A DNA stretch of 13,043 nt, taken from Burkholderiales bacterium. GTDB taxonomy: Bacteria > Pseudomonadota > Gammaproteobacteria > Burkholderiales > Burkholderiaceae_C. Where the stretch lies: positions 1-13,043 of the forward strand of contig CANBSV010000077.1 of assembly GCA_947372225.1 (NCBI GenBank), written 5' to 3'. Positions within the stretch are counted from its first letter, which is position 1; each line of letters starts with the position of its first letter. Positions 1 through 7,701 of the stretch are shown here, in pieces. The notes below the pieces were generated by a model, which saw only the letters and a program-made list of their open reading frames with translations, was not told the origin of the DNA and did not search any database. The position numbers and the translations under genes are program-made.

Positions 1-549
<549 letters not shown>

Positions 550-557
550 GCGCCAGG

Positions 558-586
558 GCCTGCTGCGAATGACCCTGCGATAGAAT
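558..586 (+). promoter_or_regulatory. possible tRNA-Ser promoter
   Basis: A TAGAAT hexamer at 581-586 matches a sigma-70 -10 box and lies about 44 bases before the tRNA start, a plausible distance for a short processed leader. The -35 region (around 558-563) is poor. This is inferred from position and one hexamer only. Read-through from serS is the alternative. Confidence 0.35.
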
Positions 587-629
587 CTGCGGTTCCGGTT
601 TTGACCAACCGGCAGCATTCAAAGATGCT

Positions 630-717
630 GGAGCGGTGGCAGAGTGGTCGAATGTACCTGACTCGAAATCAGGCGTTCCGAAAGGAACCGAGGGTTCGAA
701 TCCCTCCCGCTCCTCCA
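630..717 (+). tRNA. tRNA-Ser (anticodon CGA)
   Basis: An 88-nt class II tRNA that reads UCG codons. The acceptor stem GGAGCGG (630-636) pairs fully with CCGCTCC (707-713). The anticodon stem CCTGA/TCAGG (657-661/669-673) encloses the loop CTCGAAA with anticodon CGA at 664-666. The long variable arm typical of tRNA-Ser is a 5-bp stem with a GAAA loop (675-688). The T arm is GAGGG-TTCGAAT-CCCTC (690-706). CCA is encoded at 715-717. The discriminator base is T (714), where bacterial tRNA-Ser normally has G. The last six bases (CCTCCA) are the left boundary of a downstream direct repeat, so the gene's 3' end is the integration site of the island. Confidence 0.95.
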
Positions 718-774
718 GTCAGACAGAGCCCTTCCCAGTGAAGGGCTCTTTTTTTGGCCGAGCCCCGCACAGCG
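712..774. repeat. element left-end repeat, copy 1 (att + terminator)
   Basis: 63 bp starting at the tRNA's CCTCCA and ending at AGCG. It matches 7934-7996 with a single mismatch (757 G versus 7979 T), and identity stops abruptly on both sides. The repeat contains a complete terminator hairpin. I infer that it is the left end of an integrated element, brought in behind the tRNA; copy 2 is the left end of a second element. Confidence 0.8.
725..755 (+). terminator. rho-independent terminator after tRNA-Ser
   Basis: A perfect 10-bp stem, AGAGCCCTTC (725-734) with GAAGGGCTCT (740-749), has a 5-base loop and is followed by a run of T to 755. It stands 8 bases after the tRNA CCA and should end the tRNA transcript. 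The same hairpin recurs at 7947-7977. Confidence 0.9.
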
Positions 775-915
775 CGGGCCTGCGGGCGGTGCCGCAGTCT
801 CTGCTCGAGCATCACAGGCCACTTTTCGAGGCAGATGGTCGCCATTGCCGTGGGCATTCTCTGCCGCTGTTTGCGGCGGTACCGATAGCCCTGGTGGCTC
901 TGGCTCAGAAGCGAC

Positions 916-937
916 AAGGCCCGCGCTTGCGGGCCTT
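916..937 (-). terminator. hairpin downstream of recombinase gene
   Basis: A perfect 9-bp inverted repeat AAGGCCCGC/GCGGGCCTT with a 4-base loop lies about 30 bases past the recombinase stop. No T run follows on the minus strand, so termination efficiency is doubtful. The rest of 775-965 holds no gene that I recognise. Confidence 0.5.
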
Positions 938-965
938 GGATCGATCGGTGATCGGACCTCCGCAC

Positions 966-2642
966 TCAGCCACTCATGCCCAGAAGCACCCGCTGAGCCT
1001 CCCACCCCTCGGGCAGCGGCGCCATGTCCATCAGCCGATCAGCCGTCAGGTCCAGCGGATGATCCCCGCGAACGATGCGCTGCACCAGATCGGGCGCCAG
1101 GAATGCCAAGTACATCACCCGCGTCACATAGGAGCCCGAGATCTGCTCTTCGAGCGCGAGAGCCTGAACGCCATCACATCGCCCCGAGCTCAGACGATCG
1201 AACCAGTCGTGCGCCTTCGCGATCAAGCCCACCAGCTTCGCGTCTACACCGCGCGCTGCCGGCTGCTCACCCTGCGCACCCACGATCAATCGAACCGCCA
1301 TGCCGCAGCGCTTCAGTTGCACCGGTACGCGGATCAAGGCGATCCCGTCATCCCCCGAATTCGCAGCGTCTGGAGTTGACCAAAGTGCTCCCACCTTCAG
1401 CGCGATCTCGATCGACGCCTTGAACACCGTCACCTTGCTCACAAGGCGCGCCAGCAACTCCAGCTTCTTAGAGTTCGATGCAGTCGCTAGATCGTTCGCC
1501 AGCGCTGCGGCTGTGTGCAGCCGAGCCAGCGCCACATCTGCTTCGATCGGCCCCATCGCGTCCATGACTCTGGACCGATCCTTCAAGAACCCCGCGACCG
1601 CATCGATCACCGCGCTCTCCAGTTCTTGCGCCGGCAACCGCAGCCGCGCCGCACCGCCATCACTCGGTGTCTGGTCGATGTAGTACCGGTACCGCACCGA
1701 TCCCTTCTTCGCGTGTGTGGGTGTCAGCCGGTTCCCCGACTCGCCAAACACCAGCCCCGTCAGCAGACTCGGCTCGGTCGACTTCACCCGCCGGCGGTGC
1801 ACGCGCATATTCGCCTTCATCTGTTCTTGCACCTCTTGCCAGGTTGCTCCATCCACGATGGCCGGGTGCTGCCCCGCGAACACCGCGCCCTTGTGCACGA
1901 TCTGCCCGATGTACACCGGGTTGGCCAGGATCCGGTAGATGTGTCCGCGGCTGAATGCCTGACCTCCTGCCGCATCCGAGCGACGTGTCACCCGCTGCGG
2001 CGTCACCCAGCCCCGTCGGGCCAGCTCCACCACCAGCGGTTGAACACCACCCAGTTCCAGATAAAGCCGGTACATCTCGCGCACCTGAACTGCACGCGGC
2101 TCATCGATCGCCAGCGTGCGCTCGTTGGGCACATAGCCCAGTGGCGCCATCCCACCCATCCACAAGCCCTTGCGCTTCGATGCAGCGATCTTGTCGCGGA
2201 TGCGCTCTCCCGTGACTTCGCGTTCGAACTGCGCGAACGACAGCAACACGTTGAGCGTCAAACGCCCCATCGAGCTCGTCGTGTTGAACGCCTGCGTCAC
2301 CGATACGAACGACACCTCGTGTGCATCGAAGAGTTCCACCATCTTCGCGAAGTCCGCCAGCGAGCGGGTCAGCCGGTCCACCTTGTAGACCACCACGATG
2401 CGCACACGCCCTGAGGCCACATCGCCCAACAATCGCTGCAGACCCGGGCGTTCCACATTGCCTCCAGAAAAGCCCCCGTCGTCATAGGCACCCATCGACA
2501 CCCAGCCCTGAGTCTTCTGACTCAGGATGTACGCCTCACACGCTTCGCGCTGTGCGTCCAGCGAATTGAAGCCTTGTTCCAGACCCTCCTCGGATGACTT
2601 GCGCGTGTAGACCGCACATGGCAGCACCGCCTTCGAGCTCAC
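966..2642 (-). CDS. large serine recombinase
   Basis: A site-specific recombinase of the resolvase/invertase superfamily, which cuts and rejoins DNA through a serine-phosphate link. The start is taken as GTG at 2642-2640, overlapping the DUF2924 stop by 4 nt (GTGA), giving 558 aa; longer frames upstream run through DUF2924. The N-terminal catalytic domain has YTRKS with catalytic Ser16, then YKVDRLTRS and the FAQFEREVTGERIRDKI helix. A 'Recombinase' domain follows (GLWMGGMAPLGY through SRGHIYRILANPVYIGQI). The segment normally occupied by the cysteine zinc ribbon reads LLTGLVFGESGNRLTPTHAK and lacks the cysteines, a variant that I associate with DUF2924-linked recombinases. It is the last gene of a DUF3489-DUF2924-recombinase operon pointing at the tRNA. 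It is the likely mobility gene of element 1, although a resolvase or inversion role is possible. Confidence 0.92.
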   Translation of the reverse strand: MSSKAVLPCAVYTRKSSEEGLEQGFNSLDAQREACEAYILSQKTQGWVSMGAYDDGGFSGGNVERPGLQRLLGDVASGRVRIVVVYKVDRLTRSLADFAKMVELFDAHEVSFVSVTQAFNTTSSMGRLTLNVLLSFAQFEREVTGERIRDKIAASKRKGLWMGGMAPLGYVPNERTLAIDEPRAVQVREMYRLYLELGGVQPLVVELARRGWVTPQRVTRRSDAAGGQAFSRGHIYRILANPVYIGQIVHKGAVFAGQHPAIVDGATWQEVQEQMKANMRVHRRRVKSTEPSLLTGLVFGESGNRLTPTHAKKGSVRYRYYIDQTPSDGGAARLRLPAQELESAVIDAVAGFLKDRSRVMDAMGPIEADVALARLHTAAALANDLATASNSKKLELLARLVSKVTVFKASIEIALKVGALWSTPDAANSGDDGIALIRVPVQLKRCGMAVRLIVGAQGEQPAARGVDAKLVGLIAKAHDWFDRLSSGRCDGVQALALEEQISGSYVTRVMYLAFLAPDLVQRIVRGDHPLDLTADRLMDMAPLPEGWEAQRVLLGMSG

Positions 2643-3043
2643 GAGCGCAGCCCAAAAAACCGTGGCCCCGACCACGAGGTTCCCGTGATCGCGCGGGAGA
2701 TCGCGGTGAGGCTGCGCCAGGTCTGGCCCGAGTACTCGAACCCGTCGGCCACCACCGTCACATGGTGTGTGTGACCTTGCCACTCACGCAGCAGGCGCGT
2801 GCCTAGCGCGAGCGACACCGCAGGCGCCGCACAAACCAGCGAGCGGCGCAACCCGCGAACCAGCCCATCAGCCCGGCCCGCGCCAGCCTGGGCTTGCAGC
2901 TGGATGCGCCAAGCCACGGCACCGCGCAGCAAGGTGACCCGAGCACGCAGCGGGGCAGGGTGGCCGAACACCTCAGCCCAGCGCTCGACCAGACCCGAGC
3001 GATCCATCGCTGCCAACTCGGCGAGCGACTCAGTCACCGTCAT
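2639..3043 (-). CDS. DUF2924 domain protein
   Basis: 134 aa, matching by eye the DUF2924 family that commonly sits directly upstream of this type of serine recombinase. The N-terminal half begins with a helix ESLAELAAMDRSGLVERWAE and contains LLRGAVAWRIQLQAQ. The C-terminal half has a conserved block with GTRLLREWQGHTHHVTVV, then FEYSGQTWRSLTAISRAITG and SGPRFFGLR. That block resembles small DNA-associated modules in which a 'Y.G..w.SLSa.A..ITG' signature precedes a W/F-F-G-L end. It overlaps DUF3489 by 4 nt upstream (ATGA) and the recombinase by 4 nt downstream (GTGA), so translation is probably coupled. Function is not established; I infer a recombinase partner or regulator that binds DNA. 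Confidence 0.88.
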   Translation of the reverse strand: MTVTESLAELAAMDRSGLVERWAEVFGHPAPLRARVTLLRGAVAWRIQLQAQAGAGRADGLVRGLRRSLVCAAPAVSLALGTRLLREWQGHTHHVTVVADGFEYSGQTWRSLTAISRAITGTSWSGPRFFGLRS

Positions 3044-3582
3044 GCCGCGGCAGTCACGATGCGGTAGCAGCGCGAACCTGATCCCGAGCCCGAATCACAC
3101 ACCACATTCAGCCCCAGCCGCTTGCGCAGCACCCCGCTGATCGCGCCGCGCACTGTGTGCGCTTGCCAGCCGGTGAGCGCCATCATCTGCTCGAGCGTGG
3201 CGCCGGATGAGGCGCGCAGCAGCGAGACCAAGCGAGCCTGCTTGCTGGTGCCTGCTGAGGACTCAGGCGGAGGGGATGGGGCGACGGGTGGCGCTGCAGT
3301 GACCTCGGTGCGGCTGCGCCGCGCGGGCTTGGGCATCGGAGCCGATACAGCGGCCCCGACCACCTTGTGGGCCGCCGTGGTGTGTCTCCCAATAGTCCTC
3401 GCAGCCGTCACCGGCAACACCGGTACGTCTACCTTTGGCCTGGGCTCGGCCTTAGCTGTTGATTTCCATCTAGAACTGATCCACTGAGCGAGCTGATTTC
3501 CATTTAAAGCTGACCCACGCAAGAACCCTAACCTGCTGCATTGAGTGGCAGGGAGCAATAGGAGTGATTGACGTGGCGACAC
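3040..3582 (-). CDS. DUF3489 domain protein, 5' end replaced by IS21 insertion
   Basis: The C-terminal part is a clear DUF3489 domain: SKQARLVSLLRASSGATLEQ, then ALTGWQAHTVRGAISGVLRKR and a closing SRCYRIV. This layout suggests a winged-helix DNA-binding fold. A Pro/Ala/Arg-rich linker precedes it. Native sequence runs only from 3456 down to 3040. Everything upstream (3457-3582, the first 42 codons of the open frame) is the left end of the IS, read backwards, including the ATG at 3580-3582. The original start is lost. A hybrid protein could still be made if a promoter in the IS end reads outward. The gene heads an operon with DUF2924 and recombinase, so the insertion probably also changed their transcription. 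It could equally be called a 5'-truncated pseudogene. Confidence 0.75.
   Translation of the reverse strand: MSPRQSLLLLPATQCSRLGFLRGSALNGNQLAQWISSRWKSTAKAEPRPKVDVPVLPVTAARTIGRHTTAAHKVVGAAVSAPMPKPARRSRTEVTAAPPVAPSPPPESSAGTSKQARLVSLLRASSGATLEQMMALTGWQAHTVRGAISGVLRKRLGLNVVCDSGSGSGSRCYRIVTAAA
3457..3517. repeat. IS21 left terminal repeats L1 and L2
   Basis: Two 27-bp units at 3457-3483 and 3491-3517, 34 bp apart, share GATTTCCAT and CTGA(T/C)CCA. They are expected to bind the IstA transposase. L1 is the outermost end. Confidence 0.8.
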
Positions 3583-5096
3583 TGAGTGTCATCAGGAGGT
3601 GGGCCCTGCGCGAGCAGTTGTCCATCCGCGAGATAGCCCGACGCACCGGCCTGTCTCGCAACACCATCAAGAAGTACCTGCGTGCCGGCGCTGTGGAGCC
3701 CCGGTACGCCAAGCGCATCAGCCCGAGCAAGCTCGACGCGTTCGCGCACAAGCTTGCTGGCTGGCTCAAGAGCGAGGCGGGCAAGTCGCGCAAGCAGCGT
3801 CGAACGTTGAAGCAGATGCACGCCGACCTCGTTGCGCTCGGCTTCGACGGTTCCTACAACCGCGTGGCCGCCTTCGCGAGAGCGTGGACAGCGCAGCGGC
3901 ACGAGGCCGAGCAGACCACCGGCCGTGGCATCTACGTGCCACTGAGCTTTGGCGCCGGGGAGGCGTTCCAGTTCGACTGGAGCGAGGACTGGGCAGTCAT
4001 TGCCGGCGAGCGCACCAAGCTGCAGATCGCGCACTTCAAGCTCAGCCACAGCCGGGCCTTCTTGCTGCGAGCCTACCCGCTGCAGACGCACGAGATGCTG
4101 TTCGACGCGCACAACCACGCCTTCAAGGTGCTGGGCGGTGTTCCCCGGCGCGGCATCTACGACAACATGCGCACCGCCGTCGACAAGATCCGACGCGGCA
4201 AGGAGCGCGACATCAACGCGCGCTTCCAGGCCATGGTCAGCCACTACCTGTTCGAAGCCGAGTTCTGCAACCCGGCCTCGGGCTGGGAGAAGGGGCAGGT
4301 CGAGAAGAACGTGCGCGATGCACGGCACCGACTGTGGCAGCCCACGCCAGCGTTCCCGACACTCAATGCATTGAACGACTGGCTGGAGCAGCGCTGCAAG
4401 GCGCTGTGGGCCGAGATCAGCCACGGCAAGCTGCCTGGCACCGTGGCCGATGTATGGGCACAGGAGCGGGCCTTGCTGATGCCCGTGCCCCGTGCCTTCG
4501 ACGGCTTCGTTGAACACACCAAGCGTGTCTCGCCGACCTGCCTGGTGCACTTCGAGCGCAACCGCTACAGCGTGCCGGCATCGTATGCAAACCGGCCGGT
4601 AAGTCTGCGCGTCTACGCGCATCGGCTGGTGGTGGCCGCAGAAGGCCAGCTCATTTGCGAGCACGTGCGCATCATCGACCGTCGTCACGACACAGCCGGT
4701 CAGACCGTCTACGACTGGCGCCACTATCTGGCGGTTCTGCAGCGCAAGCCCGGGGCGTTGCGCAACGGCGCGCCGTTCAGCGAACTACCCGAGGGGTTCC
4801 GCCGACTGCAGGCGGCACTGCTCAGGCAGCCCGGGGGTGACCGGGAGACAGCAGAGATCTTGGCGCTGGTGCTGCACCACGACGAACAGGCCGTGCTCGC
4901 CGCCGTGGAGCTGGCACTGGAAGCTGATGTGCCGACCAAGACGCATGTGCTTAACGTGCTGCACCGGCTGCTCGATGGCAAGCCGTGCGCCTCACCGGTG
5001 ACCGCGCCACAGGCGCTGCGTCTGGTCAACGAGCCGCAGGCCGACGTGCTGCGCTACGACACGCTGCGCACCAAGGAGCGCTGCCATGCGTCATGA
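3564..5096 (+). CDS. istA: IS21-family transposase IstA
   Basis: 510 aa, the DDE/RNase H-fold transposase that cuts and joins IS ends. An N-terminal helix-turn-helix is visible (LSIREIARRTGLSRNTIKKY, about residues 19-38). The rve catalytic core runs from about residue 130 to 260, with Asp138 in FQFDWSED, Asp200 in GIYDNMRTAV and Glu247 in KGQVEKNV. The C-terminal domain includes RVSPTCLVHFERNRYSVPASY. Start choice: GTG at 3564, with GGGAG at 3551-3555 as possible ribosome site; GTG at 3573 with GGAG at 3561-3564 is as good and would shorten the protein by 3 residues. The length is normal for the family. The gene overlaps istB by 11 nt. It looks intact and potentially active. Confidence 0.96.
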   Translation: MIDVATLSVIRRWALREQLSIREIARRTGLSRNTIKKYLRAGAVEPRYAKRISPSKLDAFAHKLAGWLKSEAGKSRKQRRTLKQMHADLVALGFDGSYNRVAAFARAWTAQRHEAEQTTGRGIYVPLSFGAGEAFQFDWSEDWAVIAGERTKLQIAHFKLSHSRAFLLRAYPLQTHEMLFDAHNHAFKVLGGVPRRGIYDNMRTAVDKIRRGKERDINARFQAMVSHYLFEAEFCNPASGWEKGQVEKNVRDARHRLWQPTPAFPTLNALNDWLEQRCKALWAEISHGKLPGTVADVWAQERALLMPVPRAFDGFVEHTKRVSPTCLVHFERNRYSVPASYANRPVSLRVYAHRLVVAAEGQLICEHVRIIDRRHDTAGQTVYDWRHYLAVLQRKPGALRNGAPFSELPEGFRRLQAALLRQPGGDRETAEILALVLHHDEQAVLAAVELALEADVPTKTHVLNVLHRLLDGKPCASPVTAPQALRLVNEPQADVLRYDTLRTKERCHAS

Positions 5097-5886
5097 CCCT
5101 GCGAGTGCGGCTCTGGTGATCATGCTGCGTGAGCTGAAGATGCACGGCATGGCGCATGCCGTGGCGGAGCTGGCCGAGCAAGGTGCCCCGGCCTTCGAGG
5201 CCGCGCAGCCGATGCTGTCGCAGCTGCTCAAAGCGGAGATGGCCGAACGCGAGGTGCGCTCGGTGGCCTATCAGTTGAAGGTGGCTCGCTTCCCGGTCTA
5301 CCGGGACCTGGCGGGCTTCGACTTCGCGCAAAGCGAGGTGAACGAAGCGCTGGTGCGTCAGCTGCATCGCTGCGAGTTCATGGAGCAGGCCCATAACGTG
5401 GTGCTGGTGGGCGGGCCGGGCACGGGCAAGACGCATCTTGCGACTGCGCTCGGGGTGCAGGCCATCGAGCATCATCACCTGCGCGTTCGGTTCTTCTCGA
5501 CGGTCGAGCTGGTCAATGCGCTTGAGATCGAGAAGGCCAACAATGGCAAGGCCGGGCAGATCGCGCACCGGCTGGCGTATGCCGACATGGTGATCCTCGA
5601 TGAGCTGGGCTACCTGCCGTTCAGCGCGTCGGGCGGCGCGCTGCTGTTCCATCTGCTGTCCAAGCTCTACGAGCGAACCAGCGTGGTGATCACGACCAAC
5701 CTGAGCTTCAGCGAGTGGGCCAGTGTGTTCGGCGATGCGAAGATGACCACAGCCCTACTGGACCGCCTCACGCATCATTGCCACATCCTGGAGACTGGCA
5801 ACGACAGCTACCGATTCAAGAACAGTTCAGCCCAGCCCAACCAACCAAAGAAGGAGTCCAAAACCAAGAAGTTATCCACAACGTGA
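5086..5886 (+). CDS. istB: IS21-family ATPase helper IstB
   Basis: 266 aa, the AAA+ ATPase that selects targets and stimulates IstA. Walker A is GGPGTGKTH (residues 109-117). Walker B is MVILDELGY, with Asp172 and Glu173. The following FSASGGALLFHLLSKLYER and VVITTNLSFSEW (sensor 1) are typical of IstB. The ATG at 5086 lies inside the end of istA, the usual coupled arrangement. The tail is Lys/Gln-rich. A small GC hairpin (GAGCCC/GGGCTC, 5885-5899) overlaps the stop and may slow transcription, but no T run follows. The gene is intact and standard in size. Confidence 0.96.
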   Translation: MRHDPASAALVIMLRELKMHGMAHAVAELAEQGAPAFEAAQPMLSQLLKAEMAEREVRSVAYQLKVARFPVYRDLAGFDFAQSEVNEALVRQLHRCEFMEQAHNVVLVGGPGTGKTHLATALGVQAIEHHHLRVRFFSTVELVNALEIEKANNGKAGQIAHRLAYADMVILDELGYLPFSASGGALLFHLLSKLYERTSVVITTNLSFSEWASVFGDAKMTTALLDRLTHHCHILETGNDSYRFKNSSAQPNQPKKESKTKKLSTT

Positions 5887-5908
5887 GCCCGCGGGGCTCG
5901 ATTACGGG

Positions 5909-5959
5909 TGGGTCAATATTGGATGGAAACAGCGGGTCAGGATTGCGTGGAATTCAACA
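5909..5959. repeat. IS21 right terminal repeats R1 and R2
   Basis: Read on the minus strand, R1 (5959-5933) starts TGTTGAATTCCA and ends in TGACCCG. R2 (5932-5909) has TTTCCATCC and ends in TGACCCA. They mirror the left-end units in inverted orientation and fix the right boundary. Confidence 0.8.
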
Positions 5960-6845
5960 CGAAATTAATGCAAGTCGACGTGTCTTCTGTTAATCGTTCT
6001 GTTTTCACGGTCAACGAGTCATCAAATATTACAGATAGATTTATCTCACCATCCAAATTCAGCAGAACTGGAAAACCCTGAGCGCGATCTGCATCCCGTC
6101 CTTCGCCGTAGCCCCGGACGCCCCCGAGGTAACAGAGCCCACCATCACTTGGTGTTTTCAAAAGTGCGCTAATCGCGGCCTTCAGCTCATCAAACAGGTC
6201 CCGGGAATCCACATCTTCAGTTTTTTCTGCCGGATCCGGTACAAGTCTATTGACGTTGTGCATCTCATAGAGCGGCACCGGATACATGAAATCACTGGAT
6301 AGTTTCCAGCTGATCAGTGATCCCTCCGACATCGGCTTGCTGGGTTCGATGAACAAGTGGCCAGATTGATCCGACCCAGAATCGCTCCTATCAAGCCACG
6401 GCGAAAAATCGGGAAAAAAATCACTCGGTTTGCTGACGGTTTCCTCAATTGGGATGACCCTCAAAAGCACGCCTTTACTGAAATCCGAATCAAACGCCAG
6501 ATCGACAATATCAAAAGATTCCTTGGCCTTTCCCACCAGCCCCCAAATCTGAAGTAATGAATTTCCGAAATTGAAACTTAATAATTTCCCGGCCTGTTCA
6601 AGGTTGATCTGAATAATGGGTTGCATATGCAGTCCATCCACACCCCCGGTGGGCCAAGGGTAAGCGTCACTTGTAAAAGGGAAGCCCCCAAGCAGGTCCG
6701 CCGTACGGTGCCTGTGGGAAGAGCGATCTTGTGGCTTGAAGGTTGGCGTCGCGAAGGGTCGGCCTTCTTTTTCATAAATTTGAAGAGCCTCTTTAACTTC
6801 CAGGTACTCGATATCCTTCAAGGCCCTTTTAATTTCTTTTCTCAT
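5937..6845 (-). CDS. YwqG/DUF1963-like protein, 3' end altered by IS
   Basis: About 302 aa. The segment LLGGFPFTSDAYPWPTGG followed by QPIIQINLEQAGKLLSF matches the hallmark of the YwqG/DUF1963 family (GG.P..... WP, then an 'aQINl' strand), a family of unknown function sometimes found near polymorphic-toxin loci. Start chosen at ATG 6845-6843; a TTG at 6878 would add 11 residues, and neither has a clear ribosome site. The last 7 codons and the stop come from the IS right end (5937-5959), so the native C-terminus is missing or altered. The gene is visibly richer in A and T than its neighbours, a sign of separate origin. It lies 84 bp behind the zinc-ribbon gene in the same direction. The family call is made by eye and is moderate. 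Confidence 0.72.
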   Translation of the reverse strand: MRKEIKRALKDIEYLEVKEALQIYEKEGRPFATPTFKPQDRSSHRHRTADLLGGFPFTSDAYPWPTGGVDGLHMQPIIQINLEQAGKLLSFNFGNSLLQIWGLVGKAKESFDIVDLAFDSDFSKGVLLRVIPIEETVSKPSDFFPDFSPWLDRSDSGSDQSGHLFIEPSKPMSEGSLISWKLSSDFMYPVPLYEMHNVNRLVPDPAEKTEDVDSRDLFDELKAAISALLKTPSDGGLCYLGGVRGYGEGRDADRAQGFPVLLNLDGEINLSVIFDDSLTVKTERLTEDTSTCINFVLNSTQS

Positions 6846-6929
6846 TTCGCAAATCCATATTTTTTCGGTCAGGATCAATCGTATTCAATCCAAGATGTTC
6901 CTAGCGGTGTGACATTGGAGGGCCTAGGG

Positions 6930-7577
6930 TCATAGCTTTTGCAGCGTTGAGTCACGCCGGGCGCACATGTATAGCAATCGGCTGATGGCCGTATCGAACT
7001 GTGAAGGGAAATGGCGTGTCAGGGCCTTGGTAGCCAGCTCGAACTCGCCCAGCTGACGCAGAACCTCGGCGCGCATCAACTGGTCGATCGGCTCGGCGGT
7101 ATCCAGTAGCCCCATCAGCGCGCGCATGTTGTGGTGACGTGTTTCGACGGCTTCGGGGCTGTCTTTGCCCACTGTCGGCGATGACCCGCGGTGCTGATCA
7201 TTACCTCGCCACCAAGTGAAGAGTCGGGCGTCCTTGGCCTTATCGGGTTGGGCTGCGATCAGCTGCTCCAGGGCCGCAACATATTGGTTCTCTTCGGGCT
7301 CGACAAGACGTGCAGCTGATGTCCAGGTGGGGTCGATCGACTCACTGTCCGATCCCCACGGCGAGTACTCGCCGACCTCAGTGGCTGACTCAAGCCAGAA
7401 AACACCGCTGCAGCCTCCGCAGCGAACCACGCTCGGTGTGTCGGGCAGCATGGGCGCCACTCGCCGACCATCCGTGTAGTACACCGCTCCGAAGGTGTTG
7501 CCGGAGGCGATGGTCGGGTAGGCGCCGAGTTGGCTGCACGATGGGCAGCGGACGACGTGGGTTGGGCCTGGGGTCAT
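6930..7577 (-). CDS. zinc-ribbon protein of unknown function
   Basis: 215 aa. Start at ATG 7577-7575, chosen because a strong ribosome site GAGGAGG sits 6 bases before it. The frame stays open upstream through the element repeat, but that sequence does not look coding. The N-terminal half is a small metal-binding-like module: VVRCPSCSQLGAYPTIASGN with CPSC, then VVRCGGCSGVFWLE with CGGC, 40-odd residues apart, consistent with a four-cysteine zinc ribbon. Between them is NTFGAVYYTDGRRVAPMLP. The C-terminal half is helical, with a TPR-like stretch (LMRAEVLRQLGEFELATKAL). No signal peptide or membrane segment is visible. I do not know its function. Together with the YwqG-like gene it forms the cargo of element 1. 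Confidence 0.82.
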   Translation of the reverse strand: MTPGPTHVVRCPSCSQLGAYPTIASGNTFGAVYYTDGRRVAPMLPDTPSVVRCGGCSGVFWLESATEVGEYSPWGSDSESIDPTWTSAARLVEPEENQYVAALEQLIAAQPDKAKDARLFTWWRGNDQHRGSSPTVGKDSPEAVETRHHNMRALMGLLDTAEPIDQLMRAEVLRQLGEFELATKALTRHFPSQFDTAISRLLYMCARRDSTLQKL

Positions 7578-7701
7578 GGGAGCCTCCTCGGGTTTGATGT
7601 CTCGATGCCGTCGGTGAGGACGGACATGGAGGATCCCAGTCGGGAAGCTCATGGGGTGAGCCTGGTGTGAAGTCATTCGCCCGGTAGTGTGGCAACCTAG
7701 G

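Larger units (their letters stand above)
3457..5959 (+). mobile_element. IS21-family insertion sequence (2503 bp)
   Basis: A complete element with istA and istB on the plus strand. The ends begin TGTTGATTTCCA (left) and, reverse-complemented, TGTTGAATTCCA (right), in the 5'-TG...CA-3' form of this family. Each end contains two internal repeats (left 3457-3483 and 3491-3517; right 5909-5932 and 5933-5959) with TTTCCA...TGACCCA blocks, the multiple transposase sites known for IS21. Left flank CCTTAGC and right flank CGAAATT share no target duplication, although 4-8 bp is usual. It interrupts the DUF3489 gene on the left and supplies the 3' end of the YwqG-like reading frame on the right. Confidence 0.9.

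Noticed and set aside
636..1379. Plus-strand frame starting in the tRNA and running opposite the recombinase
   Set aside because: It begins inside the tRNA gene and is an antisense shadow of the recombinase; composition is Arg/His-rich without domain features.
3528..4724. Minus-strand open frame of 398 codons opposite istA
   Set aside because: It is a shadow of istA, whose DDE residues and helix-turn-helix are in the plus frame; no recognisable domain on the minus strand.
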